From Oscillospiraceae bacterium (GTDB lineage Bacteria; Bacillota; Clostridia; Oscillospirales; Ruminococcaceae), in NCBI GenBank assembly GCA_003508605.1, contig DNUB01000329.1:1-9024 (forward strand): a DNA stretch of 9,024 nt, written 5' to 3'. Each line of letters begins with the position of its first letter. Positions within the stretch are counted from its first letter, which is position 1. A program made the translations under genes and the position numbers. The notes under the pieces were generated by a model. That model searched no databases. It worked only from the letters and a program-made list of their open reading frames with translations, and was not told where the DNA came from. Of this stretch, positions 1 to 6,564 are shown in pieces.

Positions 1-37
1 GGATTTTTCATAAATTCGGGGCGTAAGCCCCTCATTG
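1..37 (-). repeat. 3'-end intergenic repeat, left copy
   Basis: This copy is near-identical, in inverted orientation, to 8471-8506: the first 24 bases match exactly, and the remainder differs by a few substitutions and one indel. Its core is a hairpin with GGGGC at 18-22, a GTAA loop and GCCCC at 27-31. Read in the direction of the upstream leftward phosphoesterase gene it begins CAATGAGGGGC and ends GAAAAATCC. It sits 25 bp past that gene's stop, so it may be part of the 3' UTR. The hairpin has no clear U-tract after it on the minus strand, so it is a poor canonical terminator. The left edge is cut by the window. Confidence 0.75.
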
Positions 38-61
38 AAGCTAAAACAAGCTTTTTTCAGC

Positions 62-1144
62 TCAAAAGGCGGTTTTCGGCAAAAAGCCAACCTGTCCTTT
101 TTCCGAAATGCCGAAAAAGTATCTTTCCGTTTCACCGCAGCGGCAGAATTTTTCGCCGACACTTGCCGACAAAAAGCTGTTAAGGTTTATCCAGCCGTGA
201 ATTTTTCCGTCCCACTGACCTATATGGCTCTTGGCGATTAAGCCTGTTTCTTCCGTTTGATTGATTTTCACATAAAGAAAATCCTCCCGCTCCTCCAAAA
301 CTGTCAGATCCTGTTTTTCCCAATTAAGATAAATCGGCTTGCAGCTTGACGTTACAGGTAATTTCACCCTCATTTCCTCGCCTATTGGCTGAAAGACGGT
401 TTCAAAAAAGTACTTTCCGTCCTTAAAATTTATGATCAGCGCATTAAGCTGTCCCGCCCATTTGACGGACGCTCCCCCGTCTATGCAGATTATCCCTCTT
501 TCCTTATTGACTACGGGCAGATTTGAATTATTTGCGGCTTTGTAGTTATAGGCGGGATAATGTCCGCATATCACCGTTTTTCCCGCCTGATGCTCCTCTT
601 CGAAAAACCACGGACGGGTCAAGGCAAATTTTTCCTCCGTATTCTGCCAATCGGGGCGGTTTTCTATGCCCGCATGAATAAAAATAAAGTCCTTTGTTTC
701 TATGGCAAGGGGCAGATTTTTCATAAAATCCAGCTCGTCCTTAAATAGGCTGTTGACCTTTTCCCGTTTTGCTTCAAAATCGTTATCGAAGCTGTCTATT
801 CCGAGGCTTTTTGCCATTTCAAGATAGGTATTATGGGGACGGCTGCTTATTCTTTCAAAAAAATATTCCCTGCTGTCATGGAAAGCCATTCTGTCGCACA
901 TGGTATCGTTATTGCCCTTTATGAGAATGACTCTTTCATTTTGGCAAAGCTCCCTTACATACCTCAGTGTGGCAAGGTTTTCCTCTCCCTTTTCCAAAAG
1001 ATCGCCCAAAATAAAAAGGAAATCGGTATTTTTATTGTAGCCGCACTTTTCAAGCAGTGCTTTAAAATGCTTCAGGTTGGCGTGTATGTCGCTTACCGTT
1101 ATTATTCGGCAGTTATCGGGAATGCTCGGTTTCAGTATTTTCAT
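62..1144 (-). CDS. PPP-like metallophosphoesterase with C-terminal extension
   Basis: A 360-aa predicted cytosolic hydrolase of the calcineurin-like metallophosphoesterase superfamily. Visible motifs are SDIHAN (18-23, the D-x-H metal ligands), GDLLEKG (47-53), KGNND (76-80), IFIHAG (155-159) and CGHYPAY (193-199), followed by IDGGAS (221-226). This order resembles the bacterial PPP/ApaH/PrpE group. The usual GNHE/GNHD motif reads GNND, so Asn79 occupies the place of the general-acid His; some families such as YfcE-type enzymes naturally carry GNCD there. Residues ~255-360 form an extra region not needed for the phosphatase fold; the segment 285-325 could be a small beta-barrel (SH3-like) domain, which is a guess. 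The start ATG overlaps the stop of the NUDIX gene (ATGA at 1141-1144), implying translational coupling. The substrate is unknown; a dinucleoside polyphosphate or phosphoprotein is possible. There is no signal peptide. Confidence 0.85.
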   Translation of the reverse strand: MKILKPSIPDNCRIITVSDIHANLKHFKALLEKCGYNKNTDFLFILGDLLEKGEENLATLRYVRELCQNERVILIKGNNDTMCDRMAFHDSREYFFERISSRPHNTYLEMAKSLGIDSFDNDFEAKREKVNSLFKDELDFMKNLPLAIETKDFIFIHAGIENRPDWQNTEEKFALTRPWFFEEEHQAGKTVICGHYPAYNYKAANNSNLPVVNKERGIICIDGGASVKWAGQLNALIINFKDGKYFFETVFQPIGEEMRVKLPVTSSCKPIYLNWEKQDLTVLEEREDFLYVKINQTEETGLIAKSHIGQWDGKIHGWINLNSFLSASVGEKFCRCGETERYFFGISEKGQVGFLPKTAF

Positions 1145-1635
1145 TTTAAAAGTTCCTTGTATCCTTCCTCGACTGTTACGATATGATTGATTTCATTGGG
1201 AATACTCAAGGCTTTTTCGGTAAGCCACAAAGGGAAAATCTCCCTGTCCCCGCACCATTCCTTATCGGCAAGGTCTATCCAAAGTATTTCCTGATTTTCG
1301 CCGTCGCATTTTATTGCTGAAAAATCTATGGTGCTATAGTCAAAGGGCTTGATAAGATAGCACAGCGCAAGCTCCTGATAAGCCGTTCCGTCGATCGCAA
1401 AAAAGCCTTCGTGTATAAAAGCAAGCCTGTCGATCTCAGCCCTTACCCCCGTTTCTTCAAAAACCTCCCTCAGCATAGCCTGCTCCGAGGTTTCGCCGAA
1501 ATGCACCCTGCCGCCTATGGTGTAATACTGTTCAAAGCGTTTGTCATGCGCCATAAGGATTTTTGTGCCGTTTAATATAAGTGCATCGACTCGATAGTTG
1601 AATACGCCCTCGGAGGTTTTGAACGTCATATCCAT
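1141..1635 (-). CDS. NUDIX hydrolase
   Basis: A 164-aa protein with a perfect Nudix box, G-x5-E-x7-REVFEETGV, at residues 42-64 with the start chosen here. NUDIX enzymes cleave nucleoside diphosphates linked to another moiety, using Mg2+ held by the REx2EE glutamates. The N-terminal strand region (FNYRVDALIL) leads into the box, and the C-terminal part contains ILWIDLAD, typical of the last strand/helix of the fold. The substrate cannot be predicted. I start at the ATG at 1633-1635 because a strong AAAGGAG (1641-1647) lies 5 nt upstream. A TTG at 1648-1650 would place that Shine-Dalgarno inside the gene. It lies 33 bp downstream of queA and overlaps the phosphoesterase gene by 4 nt, so the three probably form one leftward unit. 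Confidence 0.88.
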   Translation of the reverse strand: MDMTFKTSEGVFNYRVDALILNGTKILMAHDKRFEQYYTIGGRVHFGETSEQAMLREVFEETGVRAEIDRLAFIHEGFFAIDGTAYQELALCYLIKPFDYSTIDFSAIKCDGENQEILWIDLADKEWCGDREIFPLWLTEKALSIPNEINHIVTVEEGYKELLK

Positions 1636-1640
1636 ATTTG

Positions 1641-1647
1641 CTCCTTT
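1641..1647 (-). promoter_or_regulatory. Ribosome binding site that sets the NUDIX start
   Basis: The minus strand reads AAAGGAG here, 5 nt before the ATG at 1635. It argues against the in-frame TTG at 1650 as the start, since that codon lies upstream of the site. Confidence 0.7.
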
Positions 1648-1668
1648 CAAATTCGGGAAAAACTTTTG

Positions 1669-2697
1669 TTACAGTATTATCATACAGTCGCCAAAGCTGA
1701 AAAATCGGTATTTTTTTTCAATAGCCTCCCTATAAGCCGCCAATGTCCTTTCTCTTCCCAAAAAAGCGCTGACAAGCATTATAAGGGTGCTTTCGGGCAA
1801 ATGAAAATTGGTGATAAGTCCGTCGATGACTTTAAATTCATAGCCGGGATAGATAAATATACCCGTATCGGCTTCAACGGCTTTTATTTCGCCGTTTTTG
1901 TCGGAGCTTGCGGCGGATTCGAGAGTGCGGCAGCTTGTAGTGCCCACGGCAATTACTCTCCCGCCTCTTTCCCTGCACTGCCTTATCTTGTTTGCCGTTT
2001 CCTCGGGTATGGAATAATGCTCGACATGCATTTTATGGTCGAGTATATTTTCCTCCTTAACGGGTCTGAAGGTTCCCAAGCCCACATGGAGAGTGACATA
2101 GGCGGTATCGACCCCCTTTTCCCTTAATCCGTCAAAAACTCTTTCGGTAAAGTGCAGTCCTGCGGTGGGAGCGGCGGCGGAGCCCTCCTCACGGCAGTAT
2201 ATGGTATTGTACCTGTCCCTGTCCTTAAGCTTTTCCTTAATGTAGGGAGGCAGCGGCATTTGACCTATTCTGTCAAGCACGTCGAAAAAAGCTCCATTGC
2301 AGTCGAAACGAACGATCCTGTTCCCCCCTTCGGCAATATCCAAAACCTCGGCGGAAAGCTCATGGGAAAAATCCACCGTCGCACCGACCTTCAGCCTGCG
2401 CCCCGGTCTTACCATAACCTCCCATCGGTTAAGCCCGATATTCTTCAGCAGAAGAAATTCCACGGGCACCTGCGTACTGCGCTTTATTCCGTAAATTCTT
2501 GCAGGAAAAACCTTTGAATCGTTCATTACCAGCAAATCGCCTTTTTTAAGATAGCTGCATATATTATAAAAACGGTCGTGTACGGCTTCACCGCTGTTTC
2601 TGTCTATCTTCATAAGCCTGGAGCTGTCACGGGGCTCGGCGGGAGTCTGGGCGATCAGCTCCTCGGGCAGATCGTAATAAAAATCGGATTTTAACAT
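1669..2697 (-). CDS. queA: S-adenosylmethionine:tRNA ribosyltransferase-isomerase QueA
   Basis: A 342-aa, full-length QueA. It transfers and isomerises the ribosyl group of S-adenosylmethionine onto 7-aminomethyl-7-deazaguanine at the wobble position of GUN tRNAs, giving epoxyqueuosine, the penultimate step of queuosine synthesis. Family blocks are all present: LPEELIAQTPAEPRDSSRLM (10-29), DLLVMNDSKVFPARI (54-68), GSAAAPTAGLHFT (172-184), TLHVGLGTFRPV (202-213), VGTTSCRTLES (251-261), ITNFHLPESTLIMLVSAFLG (295-314) and the terminal FFSFGDCM (332-339). The start ATG has AAGGAAG about 7 nt upstream. It is the first gene of the leftward unit, transcribed divergently from the lysine genes. No other queuosine gene (tgt, queG) is in the window, so its operon partners here are unrelated by pathway. 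Confidence 0.97.
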   Translation of the reverse strand: MLKSDFYYDLPEELIAQTPAEPRDSSRLMKIDRNSGEAVHDRFYNICSYLKKGDLLVMNDSKVFPARIYGIKRSTQVPVEFLLLKNIGLNRWEVMVRPGRRLKVGATVDFSHELSAEVLDIAEGGNRIVRFDCNGAFFDVLDRIGQMPLPPYIKEKLKDRDRYNTIYCREEGSAAAPTAGLHFTERVFDGLREKGVDTAYVTLHVGLGTFRPVKEENILDHKMHVEHYSIPEETANKIRQCRERGGRVIAVGTTSCRTLESAASSDKNGEIKAVEADTGIFIYPGYEFKVIDGLITNFHLPESTLIMLVSAFLGRERTLAAYREAIEKKYRFFSFGDCMIIL

Positions 2698-2825
2698 TTT
2701 CGTTCTTCCTTTTTGCCTTAAATCTTATGTTATATAAAGTAAAGATGATTTTGCTGCGGAAAATTTGATACCGCCGAAAAGAAAAATATTCTTAAGCATA
2801 AAAACTTTTTTAAACAGCTTAAATT

Positions 2826-2854
2826 ATTGTATCACAAATTGTCTCGGATTGCAA
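2826..2854 (-). promoter_or_regulatory. Predicted sigma-A promoter for the queA unit
   Basis: On the minus strand, TTGCAA (2849-2854) is followed after exactly 17 bp by TACAAT (2826-2831), which is preceded by TGA, an extended -10 element. Transcription would start near 2819, giving a 5' UTR of about 120 nt before queA. This UTR holds an AT-rich inverted repeat (TTAAGC/GCTTAA, 2792-2822) and a short hairpin with arms GCGG and CCGC. I see no preQ1 riboswitch pattern in it. Confidence 0.65.
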
Positions 2855-2862
2855 CTTTAATA

Positions 2863-2891
2863 TTGACAAACAGCAAGCTTTATGGTATTAT
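2863..2891 (+). promoter_or_regulatory. Predicted sigma-A promoter for the lysine operon
   Basis: A consensus TTGACA (2863-2868) is separated by 17 bp from TATTAT (2886-2891). The start point would be near 2898, which is exactly where the riboswitch P1 stem begins (GATAG, 2899-2903). Its -35 box lies only 8 bp from the -35 box of the divergent queA promoter. Confidence 0.85.
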
Positions 2892-2897
2892 CTTAAA

Positions 2898-3065
2898 AGA
2901 TAGAGGTGCGGTTCTGATAAGTACCCTTCGCTTTAACAGGTCTGAATGTAGCGCAGGGGAAAGGCAGCGCCGCCGAAAAAGCGGTTTTCAGACGGGCTTG
3001 CTTTTGGTTGCAGAGCTGAATAAGGCTGCGACTGTCATCGGCAGGGTGGAGAGCTATCGGCAATA
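2898..3065 (+). ncRNA. Lysine riboswitch (L-box)
   Basis: The leader contains the conserved L-box elements in order: AGAGGTGCGG (2902-2911), AAGTA (2919-2923), GGGGAAAGG (2957-2964 region), GCCGAA (2972-2977), CTGTCATCGG (3032-3041 region) and TGGAGAGCTATC (3047-3058). The P1 stem closes by pairing GATAG (2899-2903) with CTATC (3054-3058). In this family, lysine stabilises the aptamer and P1, which frees the downstream terminator. The downstream lysine-pathway genes fit. The 3' strand of P1 continues into CGGCAA, which could pair with TTGCC (3079-3083) and with CCGA (3089-3092) to form an antiterminator; that alternative pairing is my inference. Confidence 0.95.
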
Positions 3066-3088
3066 AGGTTTCATAAATTTGCCATTTC

Positions 3089-3113
3089 CCGACTGCTTGT
3101 AGTCGGTTTTTTT
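3089..3113 (+). terminator. Riboswitch-controlled intrinsic terminator
   Basis: A hairpin with arms CCGACT (3089-3094) and AGTCGG (3101-3106), loop GCTTGT, is followed immediately by seven T residues (3107-3113). It lies between the lysine aptamer and the asd start, so it is the expression platform: formed when lysine is bound, disrupted when it is not. Confidence 0.92.
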
Positions 3114-3165
3114 ATTACCGAAAAAAGAAAAACAGAAATGAAAATCGAAAGGAAAAACAACATCT

Positions 3166-4245
3166 ATGAAAAATTACAAGGTAGGCATTATCGGAGCAAC
3201 GGGAATGGTAGGACAGCGTTTTGCCCTTTTGCTGGAAAACCACCCTTGGTTTACCGTAACGGCTCTTGCCGCTTCTCCCCGCTCCGCAGGAAAAACCTAT
3301 AAGGAAGCGGCGGGCGGCAGGTGGCTTCTGGATAAGCCTATGCCCGTGTCTATGGAAAATATTGTCGTTATGGACGCCGCTGCGGATATAGAAAAAATCT
3401 CCTCTCAGGTGGATTTTGTTTTCTGTGCGGTGGATATGAAAAAGGACGAGATAAGGGCTCTTGAAGAGGCCTACGCAAAGCACGAATGCCCGGTAATGTC
3501 AAACAATTCCGCTCACCGCTTTACCGAAGACGTGCCTATGATCATTCCGGAAATAAACCCCGGTCATATGGAGATAGTCGAAGCGCAAAAAAAGCGTTTG
3601 GGTACAAGCAGAGGCTTTATTTCCGTAAAGTCCAACTGCTCCATACAAAGCTATGTTCCCGCATTAAGCCCTCTCAGAAAATACGGACTTAACAAGGTTC
3701 TTGCCTGCACCTATCAGGCTATTTCGGGAGCGGGAAAAAATTTCGATACCTGGCCGGAAATGGTGGATAACCTTATTCCCTTTATCGGCGGCGAGGAGGA
3801 AAAATCCGAGCAGGAGCCTTTAAAGGTATGGGGACATATCGAAGGGGATAAGATAGTCAAAGTAACAAGACCCTCCATTACCACTCAGTGCCTGAGAGTA
3901 CCCGTTACGGACGGACACTTTGCGGCGGTTTTCGCAAGCTTTGACAACAAGCCTTCAAGGGAAGAAATATTGCAGTGCTGGAAGGATTTTAAGGGAGAGC
4001 CTCAGGATTTGGGGCTGCCCTCCGCCCCCAAGCAGTTTATACATTATTTTGAGGAGGACAATATGCCTCAGACAAGACTGCACCGCAACCTTGAAAACGG
4101 TATGGCGGTAAGCGTCGGCAGACTGAGAGAGGATACGCAGTACGATTACAAATTTGTCTGCCTTTCCCACAACACCTTAAGAGGAGCGGCAGGCGGCGCA
4201 GTGCTTATGGCTGAGCTGTATGCGGCAAAGGGCTATTTTGACTGA
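3166..4245 (+). CDS. asd: Aspartate-semialdehyde dehydrogenase (archaeal/fungal-type)
   Basis: A 359-aa enzyme reducing aspartyl-4-phosphate with NADPH to aspartate-4-semialdehyde, the branch metabolite for lysine, DAP, threonine and methionine. It has a Rossmann motif GATGMVGQ (10-17), a conserved NNSA (113-116), the catalytic cysteine in SNCS (Cys158), QAISGAG (184-190), and the active-site block RVPVTDGHF with Arg244 and His251. The length and the RVPVTDGH form fit the class found in archaea, fungi and some bacteria rather than the shorter E. coli/Bacillus type. The start follows a GAAAGG (3147-3152) with an unusually long 13-nt spacer; the N-terminus MKNYKVGIIGATG supports it regardless. 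First gene of the riboswitch operon. Aspartokinase, the preceding enzyme, is not nearby. Confidence 0.96.
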   Translation: MKNYKVGIIGATGMVGQRFALLLENHPWFTVTALAASPRSAGKTYKEAAGGRWLLDKPMPVSMENIVVMDAAADIEKISSQVDFVFCAVDMKKDEIRALEEAYAKHECPVMSNNSAHRFTEDVPMIIPEINPGHMEIVEAQKKRLGTSRGFISVKSNCSIQSYVPALSPLRKYGLNKVLACTYQAISGAGKNFDTWPEMVDNLIPFIGGEEEKSEQEPLKVWGHIEGDKIVKVTRPSITTQCLRVPVTDGHFAAVFASFDNKPSREEILQCWKDFKGEPQDLGLPSAPKQFIHYFEEDNMPQTRLHRNLENGMAVSVGRLREDTQYDYKFVCLSHNTLRGAAGGAVLMAELYAAKGYFD

Positions 4246-4253
4246 GGAATTTT

Positions 4254-4712
4254 ATGAGTATTAACGTTCGTGAAATAAAAGAAAGCGATTTGGACGTGCT
4301 GGCGGATTTTATGCGCCGGCTTAACGAGTACGAGGGCTTGGGAGATAAATGCATTATCTCAAAGGACGCCTACCGTGAAATGATTTTCGGGGAAAAATGC
4401 CTTTTCGGTCTTATCGCCGAAAAGGACGGCAAGGCTGCGGGAGCTGCTCTGTACTACTTTTACCGAATTTCCTCTTTGGGCGGAAAAAGGGTGCTTTTCC
4501 TGGAGGAGCTGTTTGTATTGCCCGACCAACGGAAGAAGGGGATAGGCACGGCAATTATGGAGGCAGTGAAAAAAGCCGCCAAAGCCGAAAATGCTCTCAG
4601 AATAGAGTGGAAATGCCTTAAGGATAATCCTTCCGTCGCCTTTTATGACAGGATCTGCGAAAAGAGCGAGAATATTTGGAATACCTATGAGATTTATTTT
4701 AAAAATTTTTGA
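4254..4712 (+). CDS. GNAT-family N-acetyltransferase, SSAT-like
   Basis: A 152-aa single-domain GNAT protein, predicted to transfer acetyl from acetyl-CoA to an amine. Motif A is intact: LFLEELFVLPDQRKKGIGTA, with the CoA pyrophosphate loop Q92-x3-G96-x-G98. Motif B is DNPSVAFYDRI (124-134), with the usual general-acid Tyr at 131. The phrasing YFYRISSLGGKRVLFLEELFV is reminiscent of diamine/spermidine acetyltransferases, so a lysine-like or polyamine substrate is plausible but unproven. It starts 8 nt after the asd stop, and its Shine-Dalgarno GAGGA (4244-4248) overlaps that stop, so it is tightly coupled to asd and under the lysine riboswitch. It is not DapH, which is a left-handed beta-helix enzyme. 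Confidence 0.85.
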   Translation: MSINVREIKESDLDVLADFMRRLNEYEGLGDKCIISKDAYREMIFGEKCLFGLIAEKDGKAAGAALYYFYRISSLGGKRVLFLEELFVLPDQRKKGIGTAIMEAVKKAAKAENALRIEWKCLKDNPSVAFYDRICEKSENIWNTYEIYFKNF

Positions 4713-4750
4713 AAGAACCGATCTAACTTAATCAATATGGAGAAGCTTTT

Positions 4751-5635
4751 ATGAAAAATACTATTTTTACAGGTGCGGGAGTCGCCATAGTAACCCCCTT
4801 TGACCGTGACGGAAGCATAAACTACAACAAGCTGGAGCAGCTTATAGAGGAACAGATAGAGGGCGGCACAGACGCAATAGTTATCTGCGGTACAACGGGC
4901 GAATCGGCTGCGATGAGCGGCGAGGAGCATATAGACTGCATTAAGTTTGCCATTGACAGAGTGAACCGCAGAGTTCCCGTAATCGCAGGCACAGGCAGCA
5001 ACGATACCGCTTATGCCACCGAAATGTCAATAGATGCGGAAAAAGCGGGCGCAGACGGACTTTTGCTTGTTACGCCCTACTACAACAAGACCTCGCAAAG
5101 GGGAATGATCGCCCACTTTAGGCATACCGCCGACGCCGTCAATATTCCCATTATACTTTATAATGTGCCGTCAAGAACGGGCTGCAGAATCGACATTGAC
5201 ACCTATAAGGAGCTTGCAAATCACAAGAATATAGTCGCCGCAAAGGAAGCAAGCGGAGACCTGAGCTATGCGGCAAGGCTGGCGGCGGAAACCGATCTTG
5301 ATATATATTCGGGAAACGACGATCAGGTGGTTCCCGTTATGTCCCTTGGGGGAAAGGGCGTTATTTCGGTAGCTTCAAATATTATCCCAAAAGAAATGCA
5401 CCGAATGTGCGAATTTGCCTTAAAGGGAGATTTTATAAGTGCAAGGGAGCTGCAGCTTAAATATCTTGAGCTGATAAACGCACTTTTCTGTGATGTAAAC
5501 CCGATTCCCGTAAAGGAAGCTATGAATATTTTGGGAAAAGAGGTAGGACCGTGCCGCTTGCCTTTGGTAAGTCCCGACGAGTCTAAGATCGAGGTTATAA
5601 GAGGAGCCCTGCAAAGAGCGGGTCTTTTGAAATAA
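4751..5635 (+). CDS. dapA: 4-hydroxy-tetrahydrodipicolinate synthase
   Basis: A 294-aa class I aldolase of the TIM-barrel DHDPS/NAL family. It condenses pyruvate with aspartate semialdehyde, the committed step to lysine and meso-DAP. Active-site residues are all in place by alignment to the E. coli enzyme: Thr48/Thr49 in GTTGES (47-52), Tyr111 in TPYYNK, Tyr137 and Arg142 in YNVPSRTG, and the Schiff-base Lys165 in AAKEAS. Of the E. coli lysine-feedback residues, Ser52, His60, Asn84 and Tyr110 are kept, but His53 is replaced by Gly57 and Glu84 by Tyr88, suggesting weak or absent inhibition by lysine. The ribosome binding site GGAGAAG (4739-4745) lies 5 nt before the ATG. It follows the GNAT gene by 38 bp with no terminator. 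Confidence 0.98.
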   Translation: MKNTIFTGAGVAIVTPFDRDGSINYNKLEQLIEEQIEGGTDAIVICGTTGESAAMSGEEHIDCIKFAIDRVNRRVPVIAGTGSNDTAYATEMSIDAEKAGADGLLLVTPYYNKTSQRGMIAHFRHTADAVNIPIILYNVPSRTGCRIDIDTYKELANHKNIVAAKEASGDLSYAARLAAETDLDIYSGNDDQVVPVMSLGGKGVISVASNIIPKEMHRMCEFALKGDFISARELQLKYLELINALFCDVNPIPVKEAMNILGKEVGPCRLPLVSPDESKIEVIRGALQRAGLLK

Positions 5636-5705
5636 CCTCCGGATTCCTTGAAAAAGGCATAGGGCAGAGCGGATCTGTATTTTTATTAAAAAAGAGGAAG
5701 AAAAA

Positions 5706-6461
5706 ATGACGGAAATTGCAATAACAGGCGCGTGCGGAAAAATGGGCAGAGCGATAGCGGAGCTGATAAAGCAAAGAGACGACTGCACGGTTTGCGGCGG
5801 GATAGATCTGCAGCCTGCGGATAACTTAGGTTTTCCTGTGGTAAAGAATATTTTTGACTTAAGCCGAAAGCCCCAAGCGGTTATTGATTTTTCTCACCCC
5901 TCCGCCTTAGAGGATATTTTAGCATACTGCAAGATGAAAAACGTTCCTGCGGTAATCGCCACCACAGGCTATACCGAGGATCAGATAAAGGAAATAAAGG
6001 CGGCGGCGGGGCAGATACCCATATTTTTCACATTTAATATGTCTCTCGGAATAAATCTTCTGGCGGATCTGGCAAAAAGGGCGGCGCAGATACTCGGCAC
6101 ACAGTTTGATGTGGAAATAGTCGAAAAGCACCATAATCTGAAAAAGGACGCCCCCTCGGGAACTGCCTTAATGCTTGCGGAATCCGTTAACGAGGTTTTC
6201 AGGGGCGAAAAGAAATATATTTATGACCGACATAATGTGAGAAAGGCAAGAGAACGTGAGGAAATCGGCATAAGCTCGGTAAGGGGCGGCACTATTGTGG
6301 GCGAACACGAGATAATTTTTGCGGGGCATGACGAGGTTATTACTCTTTCCCACTCGGCGCAGTCAAAGGAGGTTTTTGCCGTTGGCGCAGTTAATGCGGC
6401 GGTGTTTTTAAGGGATAAAGGCGCAGGCCTTTACGATATGTCGGATCTGCTGTCCGAATGA
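5706..6461 (+). CDS. dapB: 4-hydroxy-tetrahydrodipicolinate reductase
   Basis: A 251-aa enzyme that reduces the DapA product to tetrahydrodipicolinate with NAD(P)H. The N-terminal Rossmann fold has GACGKMGR (8-15) and the second nucleotide-contact block ATTGYT (85-90). The substrate-binding block is VEKHHNLKKDAPSGTA (139-154), in which His142/His143 and Lys146 correspond to His159/His160/Lys163 of the E. coli enzyme. SVRGGTIVGEH (about 196-206) and the C-terminal DMSDLL are also typical. Length is normal for Firmicutes. A GAGGAAG lies just upstream of the ATG. The 70-bp gap after dapA shows no promoter or terminator, only a short CCTT-GAAA-AAGG hairpin (5646-5657), so it is likely co-transcribed with dapA. 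Confidence 0.97.
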   Translation: MTEIAITGACGKMGRAIAELIKQRDDCTVCGGIDLQPADNLGFPVVKNIFDLSRKPQAVIDFSHPSALEDILAYCKMKNVPAVIATTGYTEDQIKEIKAAAGQIPIFFTFNMSLGINLLADLAKRAAQILGTQFDVEIVEKHHNLKKDAPSGTALMLAESVNEVFRGEKKYIYDRHNVRKAREREEIGISSVRGGTIVGEHEIIFAGHDEVITLSHSAQSKEVFAVGAVNAAVFLRDKGAGLYDMSDLLSE

Positions 6462-6551
6462 TTCTCGGACTTTGATCAAAACGGATAAGGCAGCACCCGA
6501 AAATACTCAGGGTGTTGCCTTTGTTGGAAGCAAGCAAATAATATATCCGGG

Positions 6552-6557
6552 AAAGGA
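6552..6557 (+). promoter_or_regulatory. Ribosome binding site that sets the ACT-protein start
   Basis: AAAGGA lies 7 nt before the ATG at 6565. An in-frame TTG at 6472 would add 31 residues (IKTDKAAPENTQG and so on) that do not resemble the ACT fold and has no comparable site, so 6565 is preferred. Confidence 0.65.
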
Positions 6558-6564
6558 ATATACT

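Noticed and set aside
38..57. AAGCT/AGCTT hairpin followed by six T residues on the plus strand
   Set aside because: The stem is only 5 bp of A-T-rich sequence and points against the direction of the phosphoesterase transcript; no plus-strand gene precedes it in the window.
1666..2127. A 153-codon open frame on the plus strand
   Set aside because: It is antisense to queA, whose family motifs run through the whole stretch; the opposite product shows no family features.
2698..2819. Possible preQ1 riboswitch upstream of queA
   Set aside because: No preQ1-I or preQ1-II consensus is visible, and known preQ1 switches sit mainly before queCDEF or transporter genes.
2827..3066. A 79-codon open frame over the riboswitch
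   Set aside because: It covers the promoter and L-box aptamer; the RNA elements explain the sequence, and there is no ribosome binding site.
3115..3483. A 122-codon open frame on the minus strand
   Set aside because: It overlaps the asd start and the riboswitch terminator; the product is Arg/His/Phe-rich without motifs.
4254..4712. GNAT protein as the missing tetrahydrodipicolinate acetyltransferase
   Set aside because: DapH is a hexapeptide-repeat beta-helix protein; this one has clear GNAT motifs A and B instead.
5646..5657. CCTT-GAAA-AAGG hairpin between dapA and dapB as a terminator
   Set aside because: The stem is only 4 bp and has no U-tract directly after it, so it is unlikely to stop transcription.
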